Of a stretch of DNA of 38,877 bases, positions 7,660 to 16,250 are shown piece after piece. Under the pieces are notes generated by a model, which was given only the letters and a program-made list of their open reading frames with translations, was not told the DNA's origin and made no database searches. This DNA comes from a virus. A program made the translations under genes and the position numbers. Where the stretch lies: positions 1 to 38,877 of the IMG/VR virus record IMGVR_UViG_3300010399_000057; one strand, given 5' to 3'. Each line of letters begins with the position of its first letter. Within the stretch, counting starts at the first letter, position 1.

Positions 7660-8081
7660 TGCCTCCTGTGTTCATCGATCGCCGCAACGATAACGCGATG
7701 GTCGAGCACGGGCTCGTCGAATACGACAAGATCCGCTCGCTTGGGATGGCTGGCTCTCAAGTCGGAAACTTCCGACGCCATCCTTGCCGACAGCTCCGCA
7801 TCTAGCGTTCCAGGATCGCCGCTTACGACCGCAACCACCCGCGCGATCGGGATGTGGTAACCGACCAAGAAGCGCACGGCAAAGTATTTGCACGCAAGCC
7901 AGAACTCTCCGCTGGAGTCCTCAAGAAGCCATTTCGAGGCATACTGCTCGCCCTTCTCTAGACTCGGCATGAACCAGATACCGAGATCTCCAGGGTGAAT
8001 GGGCTCGTGCTCGATGTATGCCAGCGCCATGCGCTCTTCGTCGCTGACGCAATCACCGACCATGGGAAATGGTCCTAGCAT
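7647..8081 (-). CDS. Hypothetical protein inserted in the tail-tip locus
   Basis: A 144-residue soluble protein (EHEPIHPGDLGIWFMP, AVRFLVGYHIPIARVVAVVS) that I do not recognise. It starts at ATG 8081, overlapping the preceding ORF as ATGCTAG, and ends overlapping the tail-tip start. It lies between two pieces that look like one ancestral tail-tip N-terminus, so it may be an inserted or rearranged cargo gene. A start at ATG 8063 is also possible. Confidence 0.55.
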   Translation of the reverse strand: MLGPFPMVGDCVSDEERMALAYIEHEPIHPGDLGIWFMPSLEKGEQYASKWLLEDSSGEFWLACKYFAVRFLVGYHIPIARVVAVVSGDPGTLDAELSARMASEVSDLRASHPKRADLVVFDEPVLDHRVIVAAIDEHRRHWSS

Positions 8082-8368
8082 GGCGGTATGACGTTCGTGC
8101 CAGAAACACGCACTATTCCGTAAATCGCGAATCCATCCGCATCGGTCTCTGTAGTTCCCACCTCCAGACCCTGGCTATATGGCCTCTTGGGTGGACCAAG
8201 ATAATCATCAAATAGCCACTTGAGGGTGGCATAGGTGCCGTACGGATTCGCCTCCAGAGCTCCACCCTGGAGGCGACGATATGCAATGAAAAACGGCGCC
8301 TTTGCCGCCTGCCACGGATAGCGTATCGGATTGAGCGCCCGTAGAAGTTTGTTATTGGTCTTTCCCAT
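8075..8368 (-). CDS. Tail-tip N-terminal module, second copy
   Basis: A 97-residue protein. Residues 1-65 (NPIRYPWQAAKAPFFIAYRR, NPYGTYATLKWLFDDY) are specific to it. The last 30 residues (GLEVGTTETDADGFAIYGIV then RVSGTNVIPPC) match the C-terminal 30 residues of the upstream ORF almost position by position. That segment resembles the strand that in J-like proteins precedes the GGDSGRYLEQ region. It is a separate short ORF here, so the copy is either a split fragment or a duplicated assembly module. Confidence 0.6.
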   Translation of the reverse strand: MGKTNNKLLRALNPIRYPWQAAKAPFFIAYRRLQGGALEANPYGTYATLKWLFDDYLGPPKRPYSQGLEVGTTETDADGFAIYGIVRVSGTNVIPPC

Positions 8369-8370
8369 CG

Positions 8371-8631
8371 CTACGCCGGGATTACATTTGTTCCAGACAC
8401 TCGGATCGTGCCGTATATCGCAAAGCCAGCCGCTCCCGTATCCGTGATCATGACCTCAAGTCCCCTTCCCTCGCCGCGTGGCTTCGACGCGCCGAGTGAT
8501 TGGCTGATGCGATTGAGCGCATAGACCTCAATCGCGTAAACCGCAATATATGCCGCGGCGTAAGCGGCCGTGCCCTCTTGGGCAATCGCGCTAGCGACAT
8601 AGCTTGCGCCGGCTGAAAACGCCTCAGACAT
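8371..8631 (-). CDS. Tail-tip N-terminal module, first copy
   Basis: An 86-residue protein with an Ala/Tyr-rich helical N-terminus (YAAAYIAVYAIEVYALNRIS) like the N-terminus of J-type tail tip proteins, then KPRGEGRGLEVMITDTGAA and GFAIYGTIRVSGTNVIPA at the C-terminus. In a typical J-like protein this would run straight on into GGDSGRYLEQ, which here is 700 bp downstream. It overlaps the upstream peptidase-like gene by 8 bp. Confidence 0.6.
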   Translation of the reverse strand: MSEAFSAGASYVASAIAQEGTAAYAAAYIAVYAIEVYALNRISQSLGASKPRGEGRGLEVMITDTGAAGFAIYGTIRVSGTNVIPA

Positions 8632-9082
8632 TGATCAGCTCGCGTTGGTGCTTGGCTATATTGGAGATCTTCCAACCCATCAGGGCGTTCTCCATCGGAA
8701 GCCAGCTGATTCCATCAATATCGGGCGCCATGAACAGCTCTTCGTCGCAAATACCCAGCAATGTAGTGTTCTCTAACGGCGGGTAAGAGTGACCAAGAAC
8801 GACATCGCCGAACTCCAACTGATTCGATGGAACCGACGATCCTAGATACCGCTCGATAAGCTTCTCCCATCCTCCGGCTCCAATGACGATCCGAAGAGCA
8901 GAAACAGGCCCGTCATACCTATAGTCGCGCGGGATGTTGTACTCGAAGCGAGTTCCGATCTGGGCGTCAACACAACGGGCGGCGAATAGGACACAGTCGT
9001 GCTCGGCCCAAGAGAACGGAATGTGCCGGTACGTATCGACCACTGCGCGCAGACGGCTCTCGCGCTCCGCGAGCGTGCTCAC
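8624..9082 (-). CDS. NlpC/P60-like tail assembly protein
   Basis: A 152-residue protein with PFSWAEHDCVLFAA near residues 22-35, the Cys of a papain-like NlpC/P60 fold, as in small phage tail proteins that sit just before the J-like gene (lambda K position; DUF6950-like). Later EFGDVVLGHS could hold the His region. GTG 9082 overlaps the previous stop (GTGA) with AAGG upstream. Such proteins probably act in tail tip assembly or cell wall entry. The catalytic assignment beyond the Cys is uncertain. Confidence 0.65.
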   Translation of the reverse strand: MSTLAERESRLRAVVDTYRHIPFSWAEHDCVLFAARCVDAQIGTRFEYNIPRDYRYDGPVSALRIVIGAGGWEKLIERYLGSSVPSNQLEFGDVVLGHSYPPLENTTLLGICDEELFMAPDIDGISWLPMENALMGWKISNIAKHQRELINV

Positions 9083-9708
9083 GGTCTATACCTTGGATTG
9101 CGGTTGCCTGGATTTGGCTGCGTGCCTGGAACACTGAAAGTGGTCGCTTGCTGACCCCACATCGCACGTTGCGTAGGAATCAGGTGCATGTAGTCGAAGA
9201 AGGTATCGCCAGAGTACGTTAGCGACAGCGTCTCTTTGTTAAAATACCCGCGCTGTGGAGCGCGCCTGAGTTCAGTTTCCGCCGAGACTTCGTAGTAGTT
9301 TCCCTTTTCGCTATCGTTGAAGCGTATTTCAACCTCGTTGATGAGGCCCTGCCACCGAAGTTCGGGCGTATTGGATAACGCAAACGTGTCCGGATCTAGG
9401 AATGCCTCATAGACCTTGACCGGACGATTAAACATGTCTTCCCGCAGCGGTTCGTAGATATCCGATGAATCCACCGCAGCAAGCCACATCTTGATCCCAC
9501 GCGGAAATGGGTCGCTCTCTTCCTGAATCGGCTCGACTCCACCGAGTACGCCAACCGGCGTGTAGGTGTTGCCCATCGTGTAGAGGTAGCGATATCCAGA
9601 ACAAGCGTAGATTGTCCCACTCGTGACGCCAACATCCACAAACTGGCGAAGTGCGAAGGTATCTCGAGCGCTGTAGGCTTGTTGACTCGACGAGAGAAAT
9701 CGCGTCAT
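9079..9708 (-). CDS. Minor tail / tail tip protein
   Basis: A 209-residue protein (FVDVGVTSGTIYACSGYRYL, YTPVGVLGGVEPIQEESDPF, NRPVKVYEAFLDPDTF) matching the shape of small tail tip proteins that precede the NlpC/P60 gene in siphophages (DUF2163-like). It likely forms part of the tail tip ring. ATG 9708 overlaps the upstream stop as ATGA. The family name is a best guess; the tail assignment rests on gene order. Confidence 0.6.
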   Translation of the reverse strand: MTRFLSSSQQAYSARDTFALRQFVDVGVTSGTIYACSGYRYLYTMGNTYTPVGVLGGVEPIQEESDPFPRGIKMWLAAVDSSDIYEPLREDMFNRPVKVYEAFLDPDTFALSNTPELRWQGLINEVEIRFNDSEKGNYYEVSAETELRRAPQRGYFNKETLSLTYSGDTFFDYMHLIPTQRAMWGQQATTFSVPGTQPNPGNRNPRYRP

Positions 9709-11288
9709 ACATAGATCTCTTCTAGGTTCATCTCGCAGTCCGCGTAGACACCGAAGAGATTCTCCATCTCGCGCCCGCCTGGATAGATGAAGCGGCCGAA
9801 CGGCTGATTGACGATGACGGGATCGTTATCGGCTGGAGAATCGGCAAGGGCCGGACGGAACGGGATTTCGCCCAATCCTGCCGCATTGCTGTTCAAGCGA
9901 GAAGTGCACTGCTTTAACTGGCCGATCACCTCAAACCAATCACCGTTTTCCAGGAGCCCAGACGTGCTCGCCGAAAGTCCTTTTACCGTAAGCGCCCCAC
10001 CGGTCTGCGCCGTAGCCGCTGCTGAGGTGGTGGTAGTTGAAGTGTATTTAACGGGGACCGAGGATTGCGCGGCCGACGCGCCCCAAAGCGCGAATGCCAC
10101 CGCACTGCCGCCCGTATAGGAAACCGTGCCATCCGCCGAAGCGCCAAAGATGTCGCAGCTGATCGATGTCGCTGCGTTGGTCTTTCGCCCAACGAGATAG
10201 CAACGTGTCCAGCCATTACCAAGCGCAACGGTAAATGCGCGCCGGCCAGCCCAATTCGCTCCCGTTGCCCCAGTCGAGCCCACAGCCCCCGTCGTTAGGT
10301 TGAAATACTGCTGAAGCGTAGTGCTGCTAGTGGCTTCCACCATCTGCAGCATGACGAAAGTTCGCGTGTTTGCTTTGACAGCGACGGAGAACACGTAGTC
10401 GAGTGCAGAGCTCGACACCGAGACAGACTGCGACAACGTATGCACACCCGCTGTGCCGTCCTCCACGAAATTGTCGGCAGTCGTGGCGCCATCTGGCGAG
10501 GCTACGGCGTTGGAAGACACAGAACCGCGCGCAACACTCCAGCTTGTGCCGAACGCCTCCGACTGCAGCAACATGTTAGGTCCGTTGTCGACCAGTGCAC
10601 ATCTAGCGAATGACGTGAAGTGGATGTCGAAGTAGTCGTCCGCCACTCCACCGCTCGTACTTGCGTCGTACCACGCGAGCTGGCTGAGAGTGGTACTCCG
10701 AGCCACCTGCGTGGCCGTCGCCATCCCTGCAACGGCCGACGGCACGCCGGTTACCAGCGCCGTACCGTCATGGAAGTACGCAGTCAGTTGTGGTGCTCCA
10801 CGATATCTGCCGAAGAAGCCCCGCATGCAGTACGGTGCGTACTGAACTACTGTGGGCAGAGAGGACGGGTCAATCTGCGGATTGACGCTACCTCCAACCT
10901 TGCGCGTCACTCTGAGAACACGGTCCTGTACTGCGATACTAGAATTGGCCGGCGTTGGGTCGGCCCATCCTGTTGTACCGCTCTCAAAAGTCGGATTCGT
11001 TAGCAGTTCTGTGGCTGCGAAACTGCCACGCAAGGGCGCGTGAGGCGTGACGCGCATGACATTCAACTGCCCGCGCGATTCGCTCATCGCACCTAGGATT
11101 GCTGCCTTTTCATCCGAGCGCAGTCCCCGATATCTCCGACGCAGGCCCCAACGAGGGTCTGCCCAAATGCCTCGCTGAGCCGAGCCGCGACCGAAGGCCG
11201 GCGAAAACGAGGTTGTAGCATCATCGATGAGCCGAATCGTCTCTGGAGACTCTGGCCGCACCCATGGCGGTATCATTACCTCGGCCAA
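9705..11288 (-). CDS. Large tail protein with carbohydrate-binding-like insert
   Basis: A 527-residue protein. Residues 1-95 and the last 100 look like a distal tail protein split around a long beta-rich middle. That middle (about 90-420) contains TNPTFESGTTGW, a lectin/CBM-like opening, and NMLLQSEAFGTSW followed by SPDGATTADNFVEDG and LSQSVSVSSSALDYVFSV, the pattern of jelly-roll repeats common in phage fibres and head spikes. It may bind host-surface sugars. TTG 11288 directly follows the tape measure stop in the same frame, with GGAGG 12 nt upstream. Confidence 0.65.
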   Translation of the reverse strand: MAEVMIPPWVRPESPETIRLIDDATTSFSPAFGRGSAQRGIWADPRWGLRRRYRGLRSDEKAAILGAMSESRGQLNVMRVTPHAPLRGSFAATELLTNPTFESGTTGWADPTPANSSIAVQDRVLRVTRKVGGSVNPQIDPSSLPTVVQYAPYCMRGFFGRYRGAPQLTAYFHDGTALVTGVPSAVAGMATATQVARSTTLSQLAWYDASTSGGVADDYFDIHFTSFARCALVDNGPNMLLQSEAFGTSWSVARGSVSSNAVASPDGATTADNFVEDGTAGVHTLSQSVSVSSSALDYVFSVAVKANTRTFVMLQMVEATSSTTLQQYFNLTTGAVGSTGATGANWAGRRAFTVALGNGWTRCYLVGRKTNAATSISCDIFGASADGTVSYTGGSAVAFALWGASAAQSSVPVKYTSTTTTSAAATAQTGGALTVKGLSASTSGLLENGDWFEVIGQLKQCTSRLNSNAAGLGEIPFRPALADSPADNDPVIVNQPFGRFIYPGGREMENLFGVYADCEMNLEEIYV

Positions 11289-13352
11289 TTAGCGCAGCGC
11301 CCTCCCGTAGTTGTTCTTCAGCAGCGAACTGATTTGCTCGAGCTGCTTGCGATTGTTCTGCTGGATGCGCGCTTCGACATATTGTGCGGTAGTGGCTGGA
11401 TCGGATGCGCCCTGCACGACGATCTGCGTGTCACCAATGGTGACTGATGGCGCACCGCCGCCCATGGCAAAGGCAAGCTGGCGACGATTCATTACGCGAC
11501 CGGAGTCGAACAGCAGCTCTGGTCCATCCTCTCCAACGATGCGGGGATTCGACAATTTCCCGCCACCGGCAGCGTAGCCGATCGTACTTCCGGTGAGATT
11601 GCCTACGCCGGACTTTCCGGACAGTGCGCCCGCGCTGCTGCCGCCGAACAACGATCCGAGTAGAGAGCCTATAAAGCCAGATGTGTTGGTGCTGGCAGCA
11701 GCTTTGGTGAGAGACTTCGAGAGCGCCGCGCCCAGATTCTCAATGGCGGTGTATAGCAGTTTTGACTCTAGAGAGGCCAGCAGATAGCGCAGGATTGCCC
11801 GTCCCGTTAGTTGGCCGGATTGTGCGAGATTCGCGAGCCCCTCTTTGAGGGTCAGCACGAATGAGTGAATTCGGGTTTCCTGCGCACTCAGTGTTTCGGT
11901 GACCTTTTGAACAGATACCTTCACAGGCTCAATCGTTACGGCGTCGTTGTACTTGATGGTTGCGTCAGCAAGGCGCTGCTGGAACTGCTCCGCATTGATG
12001 GCGCCTTCCTTCAGAAGGACATTGAGCTTCTGAAACGTCTGCTCGAAGTCGGCGTTCGCCGCCTCAAGTGATGTTCGCGTCGAGTCATTGAATTCCTTGA
12101 GAACCTTCTGGGCTTCGTAGCTTCTAGCCTGTGTGATTTGCACGAGGTCGATCGGCGCGCGCGCGGCCGCTTGCGCTTTGGCCTCATCCGCAAGACGTGC
12201 AGCCTCGGCCTCTGAAATGAATTGAGATCCGCCACGAGAGGCTTGGCGGCTTCCAATGGCCTGCGGCAAACCCTGACCCTGGCGATTACTGCCGATTTGG
12301 CGTTCGACATCCGCCATTTCCTTGCGCAGATTATCGATATCGCTCGTGATGTCCTTCAGGGAGATGATGCTGCCAGTGCCAGTCGTACCGAGCTTTCGCA
12401 GACGATCCCGGGCCTCGAGCGCGCGAGTTAGCTTTTCGGCAATGTCTGCCTGCCTGTCGAGAAGGTCGTCCAGAGCCGAGTCTGGAGTGATTGCAGACTT
12501 CGTGATCTGGATAAGTAACTGCCAACCCTGAACCGCGAGCGATACGTCGTGCACGAACGCGCGAACCCAGTCGAGCAATTCCCCGAGCGCACCCTGAACG
12601 GCCGACTTGAAGGCCGGATCGGAGATCGCTTCAGCGAGCCCATTGATCCCCTCGGCTGCTGCGCTCGCACCCTGATCGGTTGCCTCGAACAGATCGCCGA
12701 AGGCGTTCTTTAGTCCATCCAGCGCGCCACCGAGCGTGTTGCGCGCCGCCGAGGCGGCTCCTGCGTAACGGTCTTCGAGTGCCTGCAGGATAATCTCCTG
12801 CGCCTTTGCAGTCTGGCCGGTCTCTTCCAAGCTCTTGATGAGCTTCTGTTGGCTGTCGGTGAATACGACTCCGAGAGCACGAAGCTGCCGCAATCCCTGG
12901 CTTGGAGACTCCAGCGCTCGACCGACCGTGAATGAGGCCGACTCAAGATCAGTCCCGAGTGCGGCAGCAACGTCGAGAATGTCCTTTCGTGCGCGCGTAA
13001 ATACATCGCCGCTGACTCGACCAAATCGCAACAGGGCGGTTTGCGCGCGAGTCACAGACTCATCTGAAAATGAAGTGGACTTCTGCGCAGCTTCCGCAAA
13101 GTCCAGAATATCTTTCTTAGATCGCCGTGCGGACTCGGCGGAATTCGCGAACGCTACATTGAGCTGCGAGAGTGCGGCCTGCGCTTCTTTGGTTTCCTCG
13201 ATGATCTTTGTAAAAGAGAAGGCTGCTGCGAATCCGGCGGCAGCAAACTTCAAAGATCCGGCGAAGCCGCCGACCGTACGATTGAGCGATCCCAGCGGAC
13301 CGCTCAGTTGATCCTTCAGTCGTACGACGAGCTCTACAACGTTGTTAGCCAG
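11289..13352 (-). CDS. Tail tape measure protein
   Basis: About 687 residues, long and helical with Ala/Gln-rich stretches (DILDFAEAAQKSTSF, RARKDILDVAAALGTDLESA), the TMP landmark GAASAARNTLGGALDGLKNA and a Gly/Ser-rich C-terminal region (GSLLGSLFGGSSAGALSG). It sets tail length and follows the tail chaperones, as expected. Coding clearly begins before the first TTG (13253): the upstream residues NNVVELVVRLKDQLSGPLGS are typical of a TMP N-terminus. The only plausible start there is CTG 13352, which lies 12 nt after GGAGG and overlaps the stop of the upstream frame. Confidence 0.85.
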   Translation of the reverse strand: MANNVVELVVRLKDQLSGPLGSLNRTVGGFAGSLKFAAAGFAAAFSFTKIIEETKEAQAALSQLNVAFANSAESARRSKKDILDFAEAAQKSTSFSDESVTRAQTALLRFGRVSGDVFTRARKDILDVAAALGTDLESASFTVGRALESPSQGLRQLRALGVVFTDSQQKLIKSLEETGQTAKAQEIILQALEDRYAGAASAARNTLGGALDGLKNAFGDLFEATDQGASAAAEGINGLAEAISDPAFKSAVQGALGELLDWVRAFVHDVSLAVQGWQLLIQITKSAITPDSALDDLLDRQADIAEKLTRALEARDRLRKLGTTGTGSIISLKDITSDIDNLRKEMADVERQIGSNRQGQGLPQAIGSRQASRGGSQFISEAEAARLADEAKAQAAARAPIDLVQITQARSYEAQKVLKEFNDSTRTSLEAANADFEQTFQKLNVLLKEGAINAEQFQQRLADATIKYNDAVTIEPVKVSVQKVTETLSAQETRIHSFVLTLKEGLANLAQSGQLTGRAILRYLLASLESKLLYTAIENLGAALSKSLTKAAASTNTSGFIGSLLGSLFGGSSAGALSGKSGVGNLTGSTIGYAAGGGKLSNPRIVGEDGPELLFDSGRVMNRRQLAFAMGGGAPSVTIGDTQIVVQGASDPATTAQYVEARIQQNNRKQLEQISSLLKNNYGRALR

Positions 13353-13605
13353 ACTTCGCTTGAGCCTCCTTCATGAACTCATCGCCAACCAGCTCGAGCA
13401 TTTCGACCGCGATTGCGGGCTGATCAATGAGGCATCCCCCATCAGGCCATTCCGTTCGCATCCAGCCGAACCCGGTCGGCTGATTCGTCTGGGACCATAG
13501 GCGCAGCCACTTCACTACCTCAATCCCACCTTCCATGGGGTCTTCATCGAAGACCGTCACCCCGGCAGCTAGCCTTTGAGCTATGCGCCGGGCGATGGAG
13601 GGTTT
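13345..13605 (-). CDS. Tail chaperone frameshift extension (T-like)
   Basis: An open frame that continues the chaperone gene after a -1 shift. The added residues (SIARRIAQRLAAGVTVFDED to EFMKEAQAKSG) resemble the T part of a lambda-type G-T fusion. It overlaps the first chaperone by about 25 nt and ends just at the tape measure start. A GTG at 13629 is present but has no clear ribosome site, so I read it as the frameshift product's tail. Confidence 0.7.
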   Translation of the reverse strand, partial: KPSIARRIAQRLAAGVTVFDEDPMEGGIEVVKWLRLWSQTNQPTGFGWMRTEWPDGGCLIDQPAIAVEMLELVGDEFMKEAQAKSG

Positions 13606-13895
13606 TGCGGAGTGGCTCGCTTTATCCACTCTGTGCCGATCTCGATCACCGCCGGAGCGAAGTAAGCAACGCTCAAAAACTCTTCTTTGGGCACCTGAAC
13701 GCCTGCCGCATCTGTCGGTCCTTTCAACTCGACGATATATTCCGCCAGCATTTTCTGGAACTGGCAGACAATCTCCTCATCCGAGCCACCCTTGAAACTG
13801 GAGACATCTCCATACTTCGCGGGCTTCAATGTGGCGGTGATCGCCTCATCATCGTGCGTTACCGTGACATCGAACTGTCGAACATAGCGGCCCAC
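13581..13895 (-). CDS. Tail assembly chaperone (G-like)
   Basis: A 104-residue acidic, helix-rich protein between the major tail protein and tape measure genes, the fixed position of siphophage tail chaperones. GTG 13895 follows GGAGG by 5 nt, better than the longer frame up to 13979 that overlaps the major tail gene. Eighteen bases before its stop codon is a canonical -1 slippery heptamer, so a fraction of ribosomes should make a 183-residue fusion with the next frame. Confidence 0.75.
   Translation of the reverse strand: MGRYVRQFDVTVTHDDEAITATLKPAKYGDVSSFKGGSDEEIVCQFQKMLAEYIVELKGPTDAAGVQVPKEEFLSVAYFAPAVIEIGTEWIKRATPQNPPSPGA
13599..13605 (-). promoter_or_regulatory. -1 ribosomal frameshift heptamer A-AAC-CCT
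   Basis: On the leftward strand the zero frame reads CAA AAC CCT. The heptamer A-AAC-CCT fits X-XXY-YYZ, letting both tRNAs re-pair on AAA and CCC after a -1 slip. The -1 frame is open for 261 nt to 13345, exactly the T-like extension, and the zero-frame stop is 18 nt downstream. Gene order makes this the expected G/GT frameshift site. Confidence 0.8.
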
Positions 13896-13905
13896 TGCGG
13901 CCTCC

Positions 13906-14910
13906 TTATAGGTCAACCTGACGGGTATTGATGAGCGTGAACTGCAGCGCGTAACTGCTGCTCGGATCGATGACGCCACGGCCGGTGAACGGAACGGACA
14001 CCTCGCCCGGCCCCGACACCGGCGGCTTGAACGCCGTGATCTTTAGCTGTGGGACGTCGATAGTCAGCGTGTTGTAATAGCCGGACTGTACGGCTGCGAT
14101 CGTCGAAACCAGCGTTACAAGCAGTCGGCCCTGCGTATCCGTGATGAAGTTGTTTAGCATCGAACGGTCGGTCATGTAGAACGTCCCGTTGACGGTCACC
14201 TCGCGGAAGCCAGTTCGCGTGTACTTGAACGGAGTCAGCGTGCCGTTGATGGTGTACAGGCCTTCGATGTTCTCGTTCAGGCTGACGGTGATGTCGCTGG
14301 CTGTGAGCAATGCCGAGCCGCCGTAGGAGATGGAGGCCACATTCCAGGGGAACAGGCGGCCAGCATCGGACGCGTCCGGAACAATATTCGCCGAACCCAC
14401 GCCCGTCGCCACACGATTACCGCCTACGCATTGGAGGCGGCCGCGCGTGAACTGCCCCTGCGAAATGACGAAGTCGAGTTGGCCAAACTGCATATCGTAG
14501 AAGAGATCGGCCGACTGAGCGTCCGAGAATTGCGAGTACATCGACCAAGGCGCCTTGACGTAGCTTGAGTCGTAGTCGACGGTGTTTGGCAGGAATGTCC
14601 AAGAACGAATGGAGGCGGAGTTCACCGTCGCGGCGACGTGATTTACAGCAAGGCCGAGCGCGGTCAGGATATTTCGCGGCGTAGCCTCGAACTCAATCGT
14701 CCCGTTGACGCGTGAGACGCCAGAATAGGTCGCGCCCTGCTCGAAGCGACCGATGAGATTCTGGGAAATAAGCTCTTCTTTCTCGAGCCCGATATCGTGC
14801 GAAACGAACCCCATCGCGTGATAGGACGTGGGTACCGTCGTCGCAATAACATACGAACCGGGATTCGTCTGTCTTGCAAAGCCTATTTTCGCCTGTGCGC
14901 CGTAGCTCAT
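13906..14910 (-). CDS. Major tail protein
   Basis: A 334-residue beta-rich protein upstream of the chaperones and tape measure, the usual place of the major tail tube protein. It has SYGAQAKIGFARQTNPGSY at the start, repeated VNGTIEF, INGTLTPFKY and VNGTFYM strands, and ends in FTLINTRQVDL. ATG 14910 lies 14 nt after AGGAGG. Assignment is from order, length and composition. Confidence 0.75.
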   Translation of the reverse strand: MSYGAQAKIGFARQTNPGSYVIATTVPTSYHAMGFVSHDIGLEKEELISQNLIGRFEQGATYSGVSRVNGTIEFEATPRNILTALGLAVNHVAATVNSASIRSWTFLPNTVDYDSSYVKAPWSMYSQFSDAQSADLFYDMQFGQLDFVISQGQFTRGRLQCVGGNRVATGVGSANIVPDASDAGRLFPWNVASISYGGSALLTASDITVSLNENIEGLYTINGTLTPFKYTRTGFREVTVNGTFYMTDRSMLNNFITDTQGRLLVTLVSTIAAVQSGYYNTLTIDVPQLKITAFKPPVSGPGEVSVPFTGRGVIDPSSSYALQFTLINTRQVDL

Positions 14911-14920
14911 TCGTTAGCGG

Positions 14921-15379
14921 TCAGCCTCCTGAAACTGTCGTAAGGCCCACCGCCCGCAAAGTGGCGGTTTGCATGATGGCATCGCTCGTTTTGGTGATGC
15001 CCAGATAATCCACATCGAAGTCGCCTAGCATCTGAACGGTGCCCTTCAGCGAGGGGTCCGAAAGCAATGCGCTCGTGCCGGCCTGAACCAGGGTAGCAAG
15101 TAGAATCAGGCATGCCTCGCCGTCGTTCGGGTGTGTCTGCTGAAACTGCACCACAAACTCGTTGTTCTGCGCTCGATAGCCCACCCCGATACCCAAGACT
15201 CGAGGCGGGAACCCGATGCGCAACGGAAAAAGCTGAATCAGTGGGCATCGCCCCGGGTCTTCGTTTACAGGCTCAGCCAGATCCACGTTCGCGCCAATAT
15301 CCTGCACGGATTGCGAATCTTTGAGCAGGTCACGCACCGCCTGAAGCATGTCGCCCATGGATGAGGTTTGAATGCTCAC
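14921..15379 (-). CDS. Tail terminator-like protein
   Basis: A 152-residue protein (MLQAVRDLLKDSQSVQDIGA, CPLIQLFPLRIGFPPR, LGDFDVDYLGITKTSD) with the pattern of Mu gp37-like / tail terminator proteins: a helix, a strand with a conserved proline and a C-terminal strand pair. It lies between the tail completion and major tail protein genes. GTG 15379 has GAGG 5 nt upstream and overlaps the previous stop (GTGA). Confidence 0.6.
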   Translation of the reverse strand: MSIQTSSMGDMLQAVRDLLKDSQSVQDIGANVDLAEPVNEDPGRCPLIQLFPLRIGFPPRVLGIGVGYRAQNNEFVVQFQQTHPNDGEACLILLATLVQAGTSALLSDPSLKGTVQMLGDFDVDYLGITKTSDAIMQTATLRAVGLTTVSGG

Positions 15380-15813
15380 GCGGACCTCGCAAGCTTCTCA
15401 GCCCATAGCGTGTAGATCCTGACGGCATAGTCGAGCGCGACAGTCTGATTTGGCAGCATGGCGCGTTGTGGCAAGTGCTGGGTTCCAGTCTCGTGAAACT
15501 GAGAGTAAGGAACCTCTGAGCCAGTCCCGGCTTCATCGGAGGTATAAAACGGCCTGAAAGATTGGCGCAAGTGACCCTTACGAATGAGCGGCGTGCTGGA
15601 GTATCCCAGTCGGGCCTTTCGTTTTGCCGTCGACGGCTTTAGGGGCGCCCAGGACGGGGTCTGCATCCCTCCACCCTGCTGAAAATTCCTCAGCACCCAC
15701 CCGGTGAGCTGGGTGGCCAGTTGGCGATTCGGCTGCGTACGGTCGCGCGCCGAGTCGGCGAGAGTTGTGAAGCGCCTCAGAGCAGCGGCGACATTGACTT
15801 CGGCTCGAATCAA
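15376..15813 (-). CDS. Tail completion / virion morphogenesis protein (Mu gpG-like)
   Basis: A 145-residue protein with the signature of the phage virion morphogenesis family: SWAPLKPSTAKRK, then PLIRKGHLRQSF and VPYSQFHETGTQHLPQRAML. These proteins join head and tail or complete the tail top. TTG 15813 overlaps the upstream stop (TTGA); AGGAGG is 13 nt upstream. Confidence 0.8.
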   Translation of the reverse strand: MIRAEVNVAAALRRFTTLADSARDRTQPNRQLATQLTGWVLRNFQQGGGMQTPSWAPLKPSTAKRKARLGYSSTPLIRKGHLRQSFRPFYTSDEAGTGSEVPYSQFHETGTQHLPQRAMLPNQTVALDYAVRIYTLWAEKLARSA

Positions 15814-16250
15814 ATCTGGCCGCGCGCCTCCTGCTGGTCATACGCCCATGCGGAGCCCACCGCCCAATTAATCGGGTTATCCACACCGAACTGAGTTGGG
15901 TAATCCTGATGGGATGACCATGCCCGTTCGCCCGAGGCAAGCGTTGCACCACTCGTCGTCAGGACCATCTCGCCGCTCAGGATGGCCTCGAAACGTTTGT
16001 CGAGGATCTTCCCAAGCTTCTCTCCCTTCTCTGACGCAAAGGCCAGTTTGAAGTAGGCGAGATCAATACACAGGTCTCTGACGAGTCCTGGCACCGGCGT
16101 AAAGGGCACGGTGTATTTGGGAGCAAGACGGGCGTCGACCTCATCCTCCGCACGCGGGATCCACAGATTGCCGACGCTGTTCGCGCTCGCGGCCTTCGCC
16201 CAGTCTGGGTAGCTGTTGGCAACATCATCCCAGTCGATATAGCGGCCCAT
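15810..16250 (-). CDS. Head-tail connector (DUF1320/Mu gp36-like)
   Basis: A 146-residue helical protein with YIDWDDVANSYPDWAK, VDARLAPKYTVPF and DLCIDLAYFKLAF, the pattern of Mu gp36-like adaptor proteins that sit on the portal. ATG 16250 has GGAGG 7 nt before it and overlaps the previous stop as TGATG. It restarts the conserved structural order after the accessory island. Confidence 0.75.
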   Translation of the reverse strand: MGRYIDWDDVANSYPDWAKAASANSVGNLWIPRAEDEVDARLAPKYTVPFTPVPGLVRDLCIDLAYFKLAFASEKGEKLGKILDKRFEAILSGEMVLTTSGATLASGERAWSSHQDYPTQFGVDNPINWAVGSAWAYDQQEARGQI

